Notes under the pieces: model-generated | Seen by the model: the letters and a program-made list of their open reading frames with translations, nothing else | Database searches by the model: none | What the model was told of the DNA's origin: nothing | Part shown: in pieces, positions 18,915 to 29,993 of the stretch | How the letters are laid out: each line of letters starts with the position of its first letter | Position numbering within the stretch: position 1 is the stretch's first letter | Translations under genes and position numbers: made by a program | Origin: Methanoregula sp. | GTDB taxonomy: Archaea > Halobacteriota > Methanomicrobia > Methanomicrobiales > Methanospirillaceae | Direction: 5' to 3' | Length of the DNA: 33,223 bases | Assembly (NCBI GenBank): GCA_028711405.1 | Contig: JAQTSH010000002.1 | Span: 1 to 33,223, forward strand

Positions 18915-19240
18915 TGGCACTAAACATTGGATTGAACGTCCCGGTTCCAAAACAGGAATGCAAAGACGTTAACTGTCCGTTTCACGGCACTTTACCGGTG
19001 CGCGGCCAGGTGATCACCGGCAAAGTCGTGAGCGATAGAATGATGGGAACGGTTGTGGTGGCACGGGATTACCTGCACTATATCCGGAAATACAAGCGAT
19101 ACGAGAAACGCATCTCGAAGTTGCATGCACACAACCCCCCCTGCCTCCAGGCAAAGGTGGGCGATATTGTCAAGATCGCTGAGTGCAGACCGCTGTCGAA
19201 GAGCACGACCTTTGTCGTTGTCGAGGTGGAGACTCAATGA
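18914..19240 (+). CDS. rps17: Ribosomal protein S17 (uS17)
   Basis: [31 protein letters not shown]. Confidence 0.95.
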   Translation: MALNIGLNVPVPKQECKDVNCPFHGTLPVRGQVITGKVVSDRMMGTVVVARDYLHYIRKYKRYEKRISKLHAHNPPCLQAKVGDIVKIAECRPLSKSTTFVVVEVETQ

Positions 19241-19635
19241 AGGCAAAGCAGTCCAAGACGCCGAGAGCGCTTGCGACCGGAACAAAACTGACCTGCGCGG
19301 ACAACACCGGCGCGCGTGTGGTGCAGATCGTATCCGTCTTCGGGTATCATGGTGTACGGCGGCGGCAACCGAAGATGGGACTGGGCGACATTGCCACGGT
19401 GACTGTGAAGAAGGGAACCCCCGACATGAGAAAGAAGCTTGTACGGGCGGTTGTCATCCGTGCGAAGAAAGAGATGCGCCGTCCCAACGGCATGCGCGTC
19501 TCGTTCGATGACAACGCTGTGGTGGTCGTGGACGAGAAGAACGAGCCGAAAGGAACCGAGATCAAAGGACCGGTTGCCCGTGAAGTGGCAGAACGGTTTC
19601 CCAAACTTGGCTCCATGGCAACGATCATTGTGTGA
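19237..19635 (+). CDS. rpl14: Ribosomal protein L14 (uL14)
   Basis: [22 protein letters not shown]...[25 protein letters not shown]. Confidence 0.97.
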   Translation: MKAKQSKTPRALATGTKLTCADNTGARVVQIVSVFGYHGVRRRQPKMGLGDIATVTVKKGTPDMRKKLVRAVVIRAKKEMRRPNGMRVSFDDNAVVVVDEKNEPKGTEIKGPVAREVAERFPKLGSMATIIV

Positions 19636-19644
19636 GGTGGCGGT

Positions 19645-20010
19645 ATGGTGAGAATTGAGAGTAAACAACCAAGAAAACAGAGAAAGGCGCGCTATGATGC
19701 CCCTTCCCACATGAAGACCAAGTTCTTAAACGCCCCCCTGTCATCTGCACTCAAGGAAAAATATACGAAGAAGACCTTACGCGTGGTTAAAGGGGATACT
19801 GTCAAGGTAACCAGAGGAGAACATGCTGGTGAAGAAGGGCTTGTTGATGCAGTTGATATGCGGAAAACAAAACTCATCGTTCATGGTGTTTCTTCAACGA
19901 AAGTTGACGGTACCGAGGTACCGAGAACCATTGATGCGTCCAAAGTCGAGATCACCAAACTGAATCTCGAGGACAAGCGCCGCGTAGCAAAACTCGGGGA
20001 GAGTGAATAA
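19645..20010 (+). CDS. rpl24: Ribosomal protein L24 (uL24)
   Basis: KOW motif VVKGDTVKVTRGEHAGEEG. Confidence 0.95.
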   Translation: MVRIESKQPRKQRKARYDAPSHMKTKFLNAPLSSALKEKYTKKTLRVVKGDTVKVTRGEHAGEEGLVDAVDMRKTKLIVHGVSSTKVDGTEVPRTIDASKVEITKLNLEDKRRVAKLGESE

Positions 20011-20735
20011 TGTCAGAACATCTGAAGCGGCTGAATGCGCCTGATTCGTGGCGCATTACCAAGAAAACGACGAAGTTCGTCGCAAAGACTGCGCCAGGTC
20101 CGCACAATGCAAATGCGATGCCGATTGGCGTCTGGCTCCGTGACACCATGGGTTTTGCCGGCACTGCAAAGGAAGTAAAACAGATCCTGAAACAAAAAGA
20201 CGTCCTCATCAATGGAAGACCCTGCAGGAATCCGAATATGGGTATCGGGATCTTTGATATCATTGCACTTCCCCGGATCGGGAAGTATTACCGGATGTTA
20301 CGGGATGTCAAGGGTCGCCACAAGACTGTCGAGATCGATGCCGAAGCAGCCCAGACCCGTCTCTGCAAAATTGAGAACAAGACCACCATCTCCGGTGGCA
20401 GGGTACAGCTGAACCTCCGGTACGGTGCAAACATCCTTGCGGATAATACCTACAAGTCAAATGACTCGATCGTCATCTCCCTAAAACCGGAAGACCGGTT
20501 CAAGATCCTCGATCACTTCCCCTTTGCGACGGGCAACATGGTGATGATCATTGGCGGAAAGCATTCCGGGAAAGTTGCACGGATTGTCGAGATTGTTAAA
20601 ACCTCGGGAAGCGTCTCCAACAGGATCACGCTGGAAGATGAACAGACCAAAACCCGGTTTGACACGATCACACCGTACATCTACATGATCGGCAGAGAAA
20701 CACCCGCAATAGCGAACTGGGGGATGCAAGAGTGA
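20010..20735 (+). CDS. rps4e: Ribosomal protein S4e (eS4)
   Basis: [36 protein letters not shown]. Confidence 0.97.
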   Translation: MSEHLKRLNAPDSWRITKKTTKFVAKTAPGPHNANAMPIGVWLRDTMGFAGTAKEVKQILKQKDVLINGRPCRNPNMGIGIFDIIALPRIGKYYRMLRDVKGRHKTVEIDAEAAQTRLCKIENKTTISGGRVQLNLRYGANILADNTYKSNDSIVISLKPEDRFKILDHFPFATGNMVMIIGGKHSGKVARIVEIVKTSGSVSNRITLEDEQTKTRFDTITPYIYMIGRETPAIANWGMQE

Positions 20736-21238
20736 CGTCGATGCGTGATATTCACATTGACAAGGTTGTCGTCCACATGGGTGTTGGCGAGAGCGGTGAA
20801 AAACTCGTTAAAGCCGAAAACATCATGAAGACAATCACCGGTCAGCTCCCGATCCGGAGTGTCGCGAAGATGACGCAGCCTGCGTTCAACATCCGAAAAG
20901 GTGCCCCGATTGGCTGTAAAGTGACGCTCCGGGGAGCACCGGCAACGAAGTTCATTGCGACCTCGCTTGGGATCGTCAACAAAACGATCTTCGACAGTCA
21001 GTTTGACAGAAACGGGAACTTCTCATTCGGTATTGAAGAGCACACGGACTTCCCCGGGATGGCATACGATCCTCAGATCGGCATATTCGGCATGGATGTG
21101 AACGTCGTGCTCGAGCGCAAAGGCATCCGTATCACCCGTCGGCGTAAGGAACAGAAGAAACTCCCTTCAAACCAGCGTGTGACCAAGACAGATGCGATTG
21201 CGTTTCTCAAACAGGAATACCAGGTGGAGGTGCGCTGA
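20732..21238 (+). CDS. rpl5: Ribosomal protein L5 (uL5)
   Basis: [21 protein letters not shown]...[18 protein letters not shown]. Confidence 0.96.
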   Translation: MTSMRDIHIDKVVVHMGVGESGEKLVKAENIMKTITGQLPIRSVAKMTQPAFNIRKGAPIGCKVTLRGAPATKFIATSLGIVNKTIFDSQFDRNGNFSFGIEEHTDFPGMAYDPQIGIFGMDVNVVLERKGIRITRRRKEQKKLPSNQRVTKTDAIAFLKQEYQVEVR

Positions 21239-21393
21239 TGGGTGGCGAAAAGAAGAAGATTTTCGGTCGCGGTGCCAACGAATGCAAGATGTGCGGGCGC
21301 AAGCAGGGACTTGTACGCCGGTATCACATCATGTTCTGCCGGCAATGCTTCCGTGAGTGGGCACAGAAGATGGGCTTTAAAAAGATGAACTGA
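21238..21393 (+). CDS. rps14: Ribosomal protein S14 (uS14), zinc-binding; absent from the supplied ORF track because of length
   Basis: [51 protein letters not shown]; CxxC...CxxC; conserved L5-S14-S8 order. Confidence 0.96.
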   Translation: MGGEKKKIFGRGANECKMCGRKQGLVRRYHIMFCRQCFREWAQKMGFKKMN

Positions 21394-21408
21394 GGAGTGA
21401 CTGCAAAC

Positions 21409-21801
21409 ATGACACGATTAAATACGATTGCAGACGGGATGAGTGCGTTAAAGAACGCAAGTGATACCGGAAAGCCCGAGGTCACCATCGAACCTGCCAG
21501 TAAACTCCTCGGTGCGATGCTCTCCATCATGCAGGACTCCGGCTATATCGGGGGCTTCGAATTTATTGATGACGGACGTGGTGGACAACTGAAGGTACAC
21601 CTCACCGGGAAGATCAACAAATGCGGTGTGATTACGCCGCGGTTCTCGGTACAGTTGGATGAGATGGAATACTGGGAAAAACAATACCTGCCCGGTAAGA
21701 ACTTCGGTATCCTGATGCTCTCAACCTCACGCGGCGTCATGTCGCATGAGCAGGCGCGCAAAGAGGGTATCGGTGGCGAACTGCTCGGGTACGTTTACTA
21801 A
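21409..21801 (+). CDS. rps8: Ribosomal protein S8 (uS8)
   Basis: [22 protein letters not shown]...[22 protein letters not shown]. Confidence 0.96.
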   Translation: MTRLNTIADGMSALKNASDTGKPEVTIEPASKLLGAMLSIMQDSGYIGGFEFIDDGRGGQLKVHLTGKINKCGVITPRFSVQLDEMEYWEKQYLPGKNFGILMLSTSRGVMSHEQARKEGIGGELLGYVY

Positions 21802-21814
21802 CGGGGTGCAGATC

Positions 21815-22339
21815 ATGACAACAATACGGAAAGTCAAGATTCCGGAGGGTGTAAAAGCCCAATTGGATGGTATGCAGCTTCGCGTGACGGGACCGAAAGG
21901 ACAGATTTCACGCAACGTCCGTTTCCCTCAGGTGACAGTATCCTGTGACGGCAACGAAGTGATCATCACCACAGAATCCCGACGCAAGGAGACGATGGCG
22001 ATTGTCGGGACGTTTGCGGCGCACACAAAGAACATGTGCCGGGGCGTATCCGAAGGATTCGAGTACCGGATGAAAGTGGTCTACGCCCACTTCCCGATCC
22101 AGTTAAAACTGCAGGGGAACCGGCTTGAGATCAGTAACTTCCTCGGTGAGAAGAAGGCACGGTCTGCCCGTATCGAAGCAGGTGTGACGGCAAAGGTGGC
22201 AAACGATGAGGTTGTGCTCTCCGGCATCGACCGTGAACTGGTGGGAACATCAGCGGCAAACATCGAACATGCAACCCACATCCGCGACCGCGATCCCCGT
22301 GTCTTCCAGGACGGTATATACATTGTCCAGAGGGGTTGA
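21815..22339 (+). CDS. rpl6: Ribosomal protein L6 (uL6)
   Basis: VTGPKGQISRNVRFPQV...VCKGVSEGF-like segment; conserved position. Confidence 0.95.
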   Translation: MTTIRKVKIPEGVKAQLDGMQLRVTGPKGQISRNVRFPQVTVSCDGNEVIITTESRRKETMAIVGTFAAHTKNMCRGVSEGFEYRMKVVYAHFPIQLKLQGNRLEISNFLGEKKARSARIEAGVTAKVANDEVVLSGIDRELVGTSAANIEHATHIRDRDPRVFQDGIYIVQRG

Positions 22340-22345
22340 AGGGAA

Positions 22346-22795
22346 ATGACAACAGAGATCAAGCGATTAATCCGTGTGCGCACCGATAAAGGTGCCGAGT
22401 TCAAGCGCGACGGATTCGGTAAAAAGCGACAGCTCTCCGCCTCGTGGAGGAAACCCCGTGGACAGCACAACAAGCAGAGGGAGCAGAAGAAGGCAAAAGG
22501 TGCACTTCCAAAACCGGGTTTCGGAAGCCCGGTTGCCGTGAGGGGTATGCATCCCAGCGGGTTCTTTGAAATACTCGCGTTCACGCTCCAGGACCTTGAA
22601 GGTCTTGACCCGGAGACCCAGGCAGTCCGCATCTCGGCAACTGTCGGTAACCGAAAGCGCATTGTCCTCCAGGAGAAGGCGATCTCAGCGGGTCTGAAAG
22701 TGTTAAACGCCCGCGTAGTGAAAGTGCCGGAGACTGCTGAGGAGAAAACAGAAAGCGAAGAAGACGTGACGGCTGAGGTGAAGGACGATGAGTGA
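22346..22795 (+). CDS. rpl32e: Ribosomal protein L32e (eL32)
   Basis: WRKPRGQHNKQREQKKAKGALPKPGFGSPVAVRGMHPSG. Confidence 0.95.
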   Translation: MTTEIKRLIRVRTDKGAEFKRDGFGKKRQLSASWRKPRGQHNKQREQKKAKGALPKPGFGSPVAVRGMHPSGFFEILAFTLQDLEGLDPETQAVRISATVGNRKRIVLQEKAISAGLKVLNARVVKVPETAEEKTESEEDVTAEVKDDE

Positions 22796-23240
22796 CGTCG
22801 CAAAACAGAGGCGTATCGCTGCTTCGCTTTTAAAGTGTGGAGTCAACCGTGTCTGGTTCAACCCGGAAAGCATTTCAGACATTGAGGGTGCGATCTCAAG
22901 AGACGACCTGCGGGGACTCATCACTGATGGAGCCATCAAGGCACACCAGAAGAAAGGTGTCAGCAGGGGCAGGGCGCGCATACGCACTGCCCAGAGGGCA
23001 TATGGGCACCGCAAAGGTGCTGGAAAACGCAAAGGTGCACAGGGCGCACGGACGCCGAGCAAACGGACGTGGATCCAGAAGATCCGCGCCATCCGGAAAG
23101 CACTCGTCACGCTCCGCGAAGCCGGCACCATCGATGCACACCTGTACCGCATCATCTACCGGAAAGCAGCCGGCGGGCAGTTCAGGAGTGTCGCGCATAT
23201 GAAGGCGCAGTTGGAGATCATTACCGGGAGGATGAAGTAA
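22788..23240 (+). CDS. rpl19e: Ribosomal protein L19e (eL19)
   Basis: [39 protein letters not shown]. Confidence 0.96.
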   Translation: MSDVAKQRRIAASLLKCGVNRVWFNPESISDIEGAISRDDLRGLITDGAIKAHQKKGVSRGRARIRTAQRAYGHRKGAGKRKGAQGARTPSKRTWIQKIRAIRKALVTLREAGTIDAHLYRIIYRKAAGGQFRSVAHMKAQLEIITGRMK

Positions 23241-23241
23241 C

Positions 23242-23766
23242 ATGGCGACAGGACCACGGTATTTTGTCCCCTTCCGAAGACGAAGGGAAGGCAAAACCGA
23301 TTACTACCAGCGAACCCGGCTTGTCGTTGCTGACGCACCACGCATGGTCGTACGCAAGACGAACCGACACATCATCATCCAGCTGGTCACCGCCGAGATG
23401 GACGGCGACCGTACTCTGGTATCAGCCAACTCTGCAGAACTGGAAAAATACGGATACGCGGGATCAACCTCCAATACTCCGGCAGCGTACCTGACGGGCA
23501 TGCTCTTTGCGGTTAAAGCAAAGAAAGCCCAGCAGGAACGAGCCATACTGGACATCGGTCTCAACCGCGCAACACGGGGTGCACGGGTATTCGCTGCCCT
23601 CAAAGGGGCAGTTGAAGCCGGACTCGATATACCGTACGGTGAGGAGATCCTCCCCAGCAATGAGCGGGCGAAAGGTGCGCATATTGCCGCATACAAGAAA
23701 GAAGCCGGCACTATCATGCAGAATGTCGAACAGGTGGCAGACGCCATAAAGAAGGAGCTGGTGTAA
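23242..23766 (+). CDS. rpl18: Ribosomal protein L18 (uL18)
   Basis: [44 protein letters not shown]. Confidence 0.96.
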   Translation: MATGPRYFVPFRRRREGKTDYYQRTRLVVADAPRMVVRKTNRHIIIQLVTAEMDGDRTLVSANSAELEKYGYAGSTSNTPAAYLTGMLFAVKAKKAQQERAILDIGLNRATRGARVFAALKGAVEAGLDIPYGEEILPSNERAKGAHIAAYKKEAGTIMQNVEQVADAIKKELV

Positions 23767-24384
23767 ATGGCATACGAAAAGGCAGAATGGCGCCCAATCA
23801 CCGGTCTTGGCAAACTCGTCGCTTCGGGAGAGATCAAGAACATCGACCAGGTACTGGAAAGCGGCAGACCCATCAAGGAACCTGAAATCGTCGATATGTT
23901 TCTCCCCGATCTCGAGGATGAGGTTCTCGATATCGCCATGATGCAGCGGATGACCGACTCCGGGCGCCGCGTGCAGTTCCGAGCCGTCGTTATTGTCGGC
24001 AACCGGAACGGCTACATCGGATTCGGACAGGGCAAGGACGTTCAGGTTGGCGACGCGATAAAAAAGGCGATCGTGAAAGCAAAGATGAATATTGTCAAGG
24101 TCCGCCGTGGGTGCGGCAGCTGGGAATGCGGGTGCGATGTGACGCACTCGATCCCGATGCAGGTAGAAGGTACAGCCGGCAGTGTCCGGGTCACCCTCAA
24201 ACCCGCCCCGCAGGGTATCGGGCTTGTCACCGGGGATATCAGTAAAAAGGTGCTTGAGCTTGCCGGTATCCGGGATGCGTGGACCTTTGCACGCGGACAG
24301 ACGCGGACAACGATCAACTTTGCAAAGGCGACCTTTAACGCATTAAAAATGACCAATATGACAAGAATCGGAGGGGCACCGTAA
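23767..24384 (+). CDS. rps5: Ribosomal protein S5 (uS5)
   Basis: [42 protein letters not shown]. Confidence 0.97.
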   Translation: MAYEKAEWRPITGLGKLVASGEIKNIDQVLESGRPIKEPEIVDMFLPDLEDEVLDIAMMQRMTDSGRRVQFRAVVIVGNRNGYIGFGQGKDVQVGDAIKKAIVKAKMNIVKVRRGCGSWECGCDVTHSIPMQVEGTAGSVRVTLKPAPQGIGLVTGDISKKVLELAGIRDAWTFARGQTRTTINFAKATFNALKMTNMTRIGGAP

Positions 24385-24845
24385 TGTATGCGGTAGTGCA
24401 GGTCCGGGGTGTGGTCAACACCCGCCAGGACATTAAAGACACATTAAAGATGCTCCGTCTGCACCACATCAACCACTGTGTGCTGGTCGTGGATACCCCC
24501 GAGAACCTCGGGATGATCCGCAAGGTAAAAGACTATGTTGCCTATGGTGAAGTGGACGCAGTGACCATTGAGACCCTGCTACGTACCCGTGGCAGATTAA
24601 TCGGAGACGCCGCACTGACTGATGAGTATATCAAATCCAACTCAACGTACAGCGGCATCAGCGAACTTGCCAAGGCACTCGCCGGAGGAGAACTGAAGTT
24701 GCGCGACATTCCGGGATTGAAGCCGGTGCTCCGGCTCCACCCGCCGCGCAAGGGATACAAGACCACCAAGCGAACGTTTGTCCAGGGTGGAGCGCTTGGC
24801 TATTATGGTCAGGAGATCAATACTCTCCTCTACAAGATGAGGTGA
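24384..24845 (+). CDS. rpl30: Ribosomal protein L30 (uL30)
   Basis: YAVVQVRGVVNTRQDIKDTLKMLRLHHINHCVLV. Confidence 0.95.
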   Translation: MYAVVQVRGVVNTRQDIKDTLKMLRLHHINHCVLVVDTPENLGMIRKVKDYVAYGEVDAVTIETLLRTRGRLIGDAALTDEYIKSNSTYSGISELAKALAGGELKLRDIPGLKPVLRLHPPRKGYKTTKRTFVQGGALGYYGQEINTLLYKMR

Positions 24846-24849
24846 ATGG

Positions 24850-25278
24850 ATGCCAACCAACAAACGTTCAAAATACCGCGGGTCGCGGACATGCGGCGGC
24901 GGAACGCATAAGAACCGGCGTGGCGCAGGCAACCGTGGTGGACGGGGACGCGCCGGCATCAACGCCCACCACTTTGTCAAGTGGTATATGGAGATGGGAG
25001 GTCCGGTCTTCGGTAAGAATGGATTCTTCCACAATCCCGCAGTCACTGTTGCAGTGATGGATATCGGGATCATCGACCAGATTATCCCGTCACTTCTCGC
25101 GCAGGGAATTGCTAAAGAGGAAGGGGATGCAGTTGTTATCAATGCAGCCGATCTCGGCATCGAAAAGGTGCTGGGCAGTGGCAAGGTAACAAAGAAGCTG
25201 AACATATCAGCAGCGGCATTCTCAGAACAGGCAAAGGCAAAGATCGAGAAGACTGGTGGAAAGGCGCAGGTCATCTGA
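24850..25278 (+). CDS. rpl15: Ribosomal protein L15 (uL15)
   Basis: KYRGSRTCGGGTHKNRRGAGNRGGRGRAG. Confidence 0.95.
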   Translation: MPTNKRSKYRGSRTCGGGTHKNRRGAGNRGGRGRAGINAHHFVKWYMEMGGPVFGKNGFFHNPAVTVAVMDIGIIDQIIPSLLAQGIAKEEGDAVVINAADLGIEKVLGSGKVTKKLNISAAAFSEQAKAKIEKTGGKAQVI

Positions 25279-25303
25279 CCCACCTCAATTTTTTGGTGAA
25301 ACA

Positions 25304-26737
25304 ATGGGAGACCTGCTGGATCGAATGGAACCCCTGCTTGCTGCGATGCCCGCAGTCAAGAGTCCCGAGGGGCATGTCCACTTCAAGAACAAACTGATGT
25401 GGACACTTGGAATTTTAGTTCTGTATTTTGCGCTAACGAACATTCCGGTATTCGGGCTTGCCGCGAGTTCGCAGGATGTATTCCTTTACTGGCGGGCGCT
25501 GATGGCAGGTGCAAGCGGTTCGATCGTGCACCTTGGTATCGGTCCTATCGTTACAGCATCCATCGTGCTCCAACTCTTGAAAGGCGCTGACATTCTTCAT
25601 ATCGATACGAGTGATACCCGTGGACAGGTTATGTACATGGGGTTGCAGAAGATCCTGATCTTCGCCATGATCATCATTGAAGCGGCACCGAACCTCATCG
25701 GCGGATTCATGCGCCCGGATGCAGTTGTCGCAGCGCAGTTCTTTGGTGGCAACCTGTTTCTCGTATCGTTTCTGATATTTATCCAGATATGTATTGGTGG
25801 GGTACTTGTCTTTTTGATGGATGAAGTCGTGACCAAGTGGGGTATTGGCTCCGGGGTTGGGCTGTTCATCATTGCGGGGATCTCGCAGGCAATCGTGAAC
25901 GGATTTATCAACTGGACTCCGGTCAGCGATCCGTATCCTGTAGGATTTTTCCCACGCTTGGTCGCTGTCGTCCTTGACGGTGCGAACTTCATCCAGTACT
26001 TTGGTGCAGAACTTCTGGCATTCGTCACAACCATCGCGATATTCCTGATCATTGTTTATGTCGAATCGACCCGTATCGAGATCCCGCTCGCACATGCACA
26101 GGTTCGGGGCGCGCGCGCCCGGTTCCCGGTCAAATTGATCTACGCCAGTGTCCTGCCGATGATTCTCGTGCGGGTACTTCAGGCGAATATCCAGATGGTT
26201 GGGATGTTCCTGTCCAATGTGGGGATCACCATCCTTGGTGTATTCAATGGTCAGACGCCGGTATCCGGTCTTATGTGGTATCTTGCACCCATCAACGGTC
26301 CGACTGACTGGATGTGGTGGGCAACCGATCTTGGTCATGCGCCATGGGAGGTTCTATTACGTCTGGGGATCGATATCACATTCATGGTGGTTGGAGGAGC
26401 GATCTTTGCACTCTTCTGGATCAAGACTGCCGGGCTGGACTCAAAAGATGTTGCCCGCCAGATCCAGAGTTCCGGCATGTCCATCCCCGGCTACCGGCGA
26501 AACCCGCAGGTACTGGAGAAGTACCTTGACCGGTATATTCCCCGTGTCACCATCATCGGTGGTGTCTTTATCGGTATTCTTAGTGTCATTGCGAACCTCT
26601 TTGGTGTCATAGGAGCGGTCAGTGGAACTGGTCTGCTCTTAACCGTCAGTATCACGTACCGGCTGTACGAAGAGATTGCAAGCCAGCAGATCATGGAGAT
26701 GTACCCGTTCATGCGGACGTTCTTTGGCAAAGAATGA
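25304..26737 (+). CDS. secY: Protein translocase subunit SecY
   Basis: Multi-TM 477-aa protein in conserved position; FKNKLMWTLGILVLYFALTNIPVFGL, QLLKGADIL. Confidence 0.97.
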   Translation: MGDLLDRMEPLLAAMPAVKSPEGHVHFKNKLMWTLGILVLYFALTNIPVFGLAASSQDVFLYWRALMAGASGSIVHLGIGPIVTASIVLQLLKGADILHIDTSDTRGQVMYMGLQKILIFAMIIIEAAPNLIGGFMRPDAVVAAQFFGGNLFLVSFLIFIQICIGGVLVFLMDEVVTKWGIGSGVGLFIIAGISQAIVNGFINWTPVSDPYPVGFFPRLVAVVLDGANFIQYFGAELLAFVTTIAIFLIIVYVESTRIEIPLAHAQVRGARARFPVKLIYASVLPMILVRVLQANIQMVGMFLSNVGITILGVFNGQTPVSGLMWYLAPINGPTDWMWWATDLGHAPWEVLLRLGIDITFMVVGGAIFALFWIKTAGLDSKDVARQIQSSGMSIPGYRRNPQVLEKYLDRYIPRVTIIGGVFIGILSVIANLFGVIGAVSGTGLLLTVSITYRLYEEIASQQIMEMYPFMRTFFGKE

Positions 26738-26755
26738 TTGTGGAAAGGGACACAG

Positions 26756-27325
26756 ATGACAAAAAAGGTCATTATCACCGGTGTACCGGGCGTCGGTAAG
26801 ACGACGGTCGTCAACGAGGCGTTGAAGAAACTCAAAGAAGAAGGCGTAGAGTACCAGCCGATCAACTTCGGGACGTTCATGTTTGAAGTGGCAGTCACCG
26901 AAGGCATCGTCAGGGATCGTGACCAGATGCGGACGCTTGATCGTCCCATCCAGAAACGGTTGCAGCAACTGGCAGCACAAGCAATTGCCAAAATCTCCGG
27001 CAATGTGCTGATTGACACACATGCATCGGTCAAAACGCCGAGAGGCTATCTCGCGGGACTACCCGAATGGGTGCTGCGCGAGATCATGCCCGATATCATC
27101 ATTCTCGTTGAGACTGATGATGATCAGATCCTCATGCGGAGGCTTTCCGATGAAACCCGCATGCGGGACAAAGAGGGATCGCGTTCGATTGCCGAACACC
27201 AGCAGTTCAACCGATCCATCGCCGCTGCATACGCAATGGTGACCGGGTGCACGATTAAGATCATCGTAAACCCCGATCACCTGCTGGAGCATGCAGCGTC
27301 AGAGATGGCTGACGTTCTCAGGTAA
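26756..27325 (+). CDS. adkA: Archaeal-type adenylate kinase
   Basis: KKVIITGVPGVGKTTVVNEALKKL; DTHASVKTPRGYLAGLP. Confidence 0.93.
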   Translation: MTKKVIITGVPGVGKTTVVNEALKKLKEEGVEYQPINFGTFMFEVAVTEGIVRDRDQMRTLDRPIQKRLQQLAAQAIAKISGNVLIDTHASVKTPRGYLAGLPEWVLREIMPDIIILVETDDDQILMRRLSDETRMRDKEGSRSIAEHQQFNRSIAAAYAMVTGCTIKIIVNPDHLLEHAASEMADVLR

Positions 27326-27341
27326 GTAACCGGGTGAATAC

Positions 27342-27953
27342 ATGGATTTAGGAAAATTCTGGGACAAATACGGCTTGTACGTTGCACTCTTATTCATGAT
27401 GCTGATGATGGTCTCATACAGCATCGAATGGCTGCGAGTCGGCGTCGGACAAGGCATTGATGTGGTATTCGATCCGCTTGTGGACAGCTTTAAGATTCCG
27501 TTCTTTATCCTGATTGTCATCCTGTCCGCGCTCACCGGGTTATATTCCTCACTAATCCAGAAGTATACCATCGACTATGACCGGATGACTGATGTACAGG
27601 AGCGGATGAAGGACTTCCAGAAAGAATACCGCGAAGCACAGTTGTCCCAGGATGAGAAGAAGATAAAAAAACTGGACGCAAAACGCGACAAGGTTATGAA
27701 AGAGCAGCTTGAGTTATCCCAGCAGCAGTTCAAGCCGATGGCGTTCATCCTTGTCCTGACTGTCCCCATCTTCTTCTGGCTACTCTTTCGGCTCAACCAG
27801 ATCAATACCACCATTACCCTCCCCTATCTCGGCGTGCAGAACCTGACGGCACCAGTGCTCTGGGTCGTTCCTGCGTGGATGATCTGGTATTTCATCTGCT
27901 CGGTTGCATTGAGCCAGGTCATCAGAAAAGCCCTGAATATCGGGGGGCTCTGA
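27342..27953 (+). CDS. DUF106 membrane protein (EMC3/TMCO1, Oxa1/YidC superfamily)
   Basis: TMs flanking a coiled coil, conserved position between adk and cmk. Confidence 0.88.
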   Translation: MDLGKFWDKYGLYVALLFMMLMMVSYSIEWLRVGVGQGIDVVFDPLVDSFKIPFFILIVILSALTGLYSSLIQKYTIDYDRMTDVQERMKDFQKEYREAQLSQDEKKIKKLDAKRDKVMKEQLELSQQQFKPMAFILVLTVPIFFWLLFRLNQINTTITLPYLGVQNLTAPVLWVVPAWMIWYFICSVALSQVIRKALNIGGL

Positions 27954-28495
27954 TGCGGATTACCGTGAGCGGATTTCCCGGCAGTGGAACGACCTCTCTC
28001 TCACGGTACCTTGCAGAGCGCCACAATTTTACGATGATCTCGGCGGGAGAAGTATTCCGCCAGTGTGCAAAAGAGCAGAATCTCGACCTTGCAGCGTTCG
28101 GGCGGCTTGCAGAACAGGATCCCGCCATCGATAAAATGATTGATGTCCGCCAGAAAGAGATCGCGGAGCACAAAGACAATATCATTGTTGAAGGCAGGCT
28201 TTCCGGCTGGATGGTGGAAAAAGCCGATCTGAAGATTTGGCTGTTTGCATCCATCCACTGCCGGGTTGACCGCATCGTGTACCGGGATCAGATTGCCGAT
28301 GATGAAACCGCGAAAAAAATTACTCTTGAACGCGAGCGGTGCGAAGCGGTACGATATTCTGCCTATTATTCCATTGATATCAATGATCTCTCCATTTACC
28401 ATCTCATCCTGAACTCGGAGCATTGGGGCATTGAAGATCTTGGGGCGATTGTGGATACCGCAATCGGACAGCTGACGCCACATGACAAGGTTTGA
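27953..28495 (+). CDS. cmk: Cytidylate kinase
   Basis: MRITVSGFPGSGTTSLSRYLAERHNF...VEGRLSGWM. Confidence 0.93.
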   Translation: MRITVSGFPGSGTTSLSRYLAERHNFTMISAGEVFRQCAKEQNLDLAAFGRLAEQDPAIDKMIDVRQKEIAEHKDNIIVEGRLSGWMVEKADLKIWLFASIHCRVDRIVYRDQIADDETAKKITLERERCEAVRYSAYYSIDINDLSIYHLILNSEHWGIEDLGAIVDTAIGQLTPHDKV

Positions 28496-28558
28496 TCAAC
28501 CATCCGTGCATGCAATATCTTTCGTTTTGATCCTGATTTCTGCACGCAGTTTCCTCTT

Positions 28559-29005
28559 ATGGGGGTTTGTGCATTGACTCAAAAACCGGATGCCGTTCTT
28601 GTCGCGCTTGTCAAATCCTGGGATGAGAACGATATCGTCCAGCTATACAGAGCCGGACGCTGGTGGAAGGATGAGTATGATCCAGCCGGAATTTCCGGGC
28701 TCATGCAAGGTAGTTTTGCATTCGTTGTAGCATCTGATATCACAACCGGGCACGCCATCGGCATGGGTCGCGTTATCTCTGACGGGGTTTCTGATGCCTA
28801 TATCCAGGATCTTGTTGTCCTGCCTTCCTACCGGGGCAGAGGTATTGGTTTGCAGATCCTGACACTTCTCGTCAATCATTGTAAACAATCCGGGCTCACG
28901 TGGATCGGGCTCATTGCCGAACCGGATTCAGAAGCGTTCTATACCCCCCTTGGCTTTGAACGGATGCCCGGCTATATCGCGATGATCTACCGGAGTGAAC
29001 AATAA
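28559..29005 (+). CDS. GNAT-family N-acetyltransferase
   Basis: IQDLVVLPSYRGRGIGLQIL acetyl-CoA binding motif; start may be 28574 (TTG). Confidence 0.85.
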   Translation: MGVCALTQKPDAVLVALVKSWDENDIVQLYRAGRWWKDEYDPAGISGLMQGSFAFVVASDITTGHAIGMGRVISDGVSDAYIQDLVVLPSYRGRGIGLQILTLLVNHCKQSGLTWIGLIAEPDSEAFYTPLGFERMPGYIAMIYRSEQ

Positions 29006-29898
29006 TGCTTGAACAGGAAGATTTCCAACCTGTCACACTTGCGGATCGTGACTTCTTTACCCGGCATTATGCACTCTACCCTCAGATGCACAGTGATAAC
29101 ACGTTCACAAACATGGTCTGCTGGAACCATTATGCCCATTACCGGTTCGCATATGTGAACCGGAACCTCATTCTTGCAAGTACCATTGACGGGATTACCC
29201 GTTTCCGTCCGCCGATAGGTCAGAGGGATCCGGCATTACTAAAGGCACTCATCCGGCTCGCGTCTGATGTAAGTGATAATGAACCGGTGGTACTGATCGA
29301 TCCTGATACAGCAGTGTGGATGCGGGAGATCTGCTGTGGAATGAATCTTATTCCCGACCGGAACCATTTTGAGTACGTCTACCGTGCGGCTGATCTCGCA
29401 GAGCTTCCGGGGAAACAATACCTGACCATTCGTCACCAGATCAATAAATTCCGTCGGAACTGCGCATACGCGCTTGAACCCATCACGGCTGAGAACCGTA
29501 AAGAGGTCATGAGTTTTCTCGTCAAGTGGTGTGAATGGAAAGGCTGCGAGAACGATCCCGTACTTGCCCATGAAAAGGAATCTATCTTCTTTGCGGTCGA
29601 CCATTTCAACGATCTCGATATTCAGGGTCTGATGATCCGGGTCAACCACGAGATCGCGGCAATATCCCTGTATGAACCCATGAACACAGAAACCGCGCTT
29701 GTCCATTTTGAGAAAGGATTACCGGACTGTGAAGGGATCTACAAGGCTATCAATGCCGAGACTGCTGCGCTTCTGGCAACGTCGTTTACCTACATCAACC
29801 GGGAGAGCGATCTGGGCGTCGCCGGACTACGGGAAGCTAAGCAGCGGTATCATCCCCACCACATGGTCGAAGTTTATTCCCTTAAACGGGATTCTTAA
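29005..29898 (+). CDS. DUF2156 protein (phosphatidylglycerol lysyltransferase-like)
   Basis: YLTIRHQINKFRRNCAYALEPIT..., FEKGLPDCEGIYKAINAE; start overlaps GNAT stop. Confidence 0.75.
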   Translation: MLEQEDFQPVTLADRDFFTRHYALYPQMHSDNTFTNMVCWNHYAHYRFAYVNRNLILASTIDGITRFRPPIGQRDPALLKALIRLASDVSDNEPVVLIDPDTAVWMREICCGMNLIPDRNHFEYVYRAADLAELPGKQYLTIRHQINKFRRNCAYALEPITAENRKEVMSFLVKWCEWKGCENDPVLAHEKESIFFAVDHFNDLDIQGLMIRVNHEIAAISLYEPMNTETALVHFEKGLPDCEGIYKAINAETAALLATSFTYINRESDLGVAGLREAKQRYHPHHMVEVYSLKRDS

Positions 29899-29993
29899 CG
29901 GCTTTCGTATTACCTGAACTGAGCGGTTCAGTGTTTTCTCACCAGTGCCGAACACGTTTTATTGCATCTGTTTTCTTGTGCTGCCGCCCTGTA

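Noticed and set aside
22081-22803. 240-aa minus-strand ORF opposite L6/L32e
   Set aside because: Antisense to two conserved ribosomal proteins, Ser/Arg-rich, spans both genes.
25433-26338. 301-aa minus-strand ORF opposite secY
   Set aside because: Mirror of secY; His/Asp-rich composition typical of antisense frames of membrane proteins.
28496-28558. Expected truB/L34e/L14e genes after cmk
   Set aside because: Not present here; gene order at the end of archaeal spc operons varies, so absence is not by itself remarkable.
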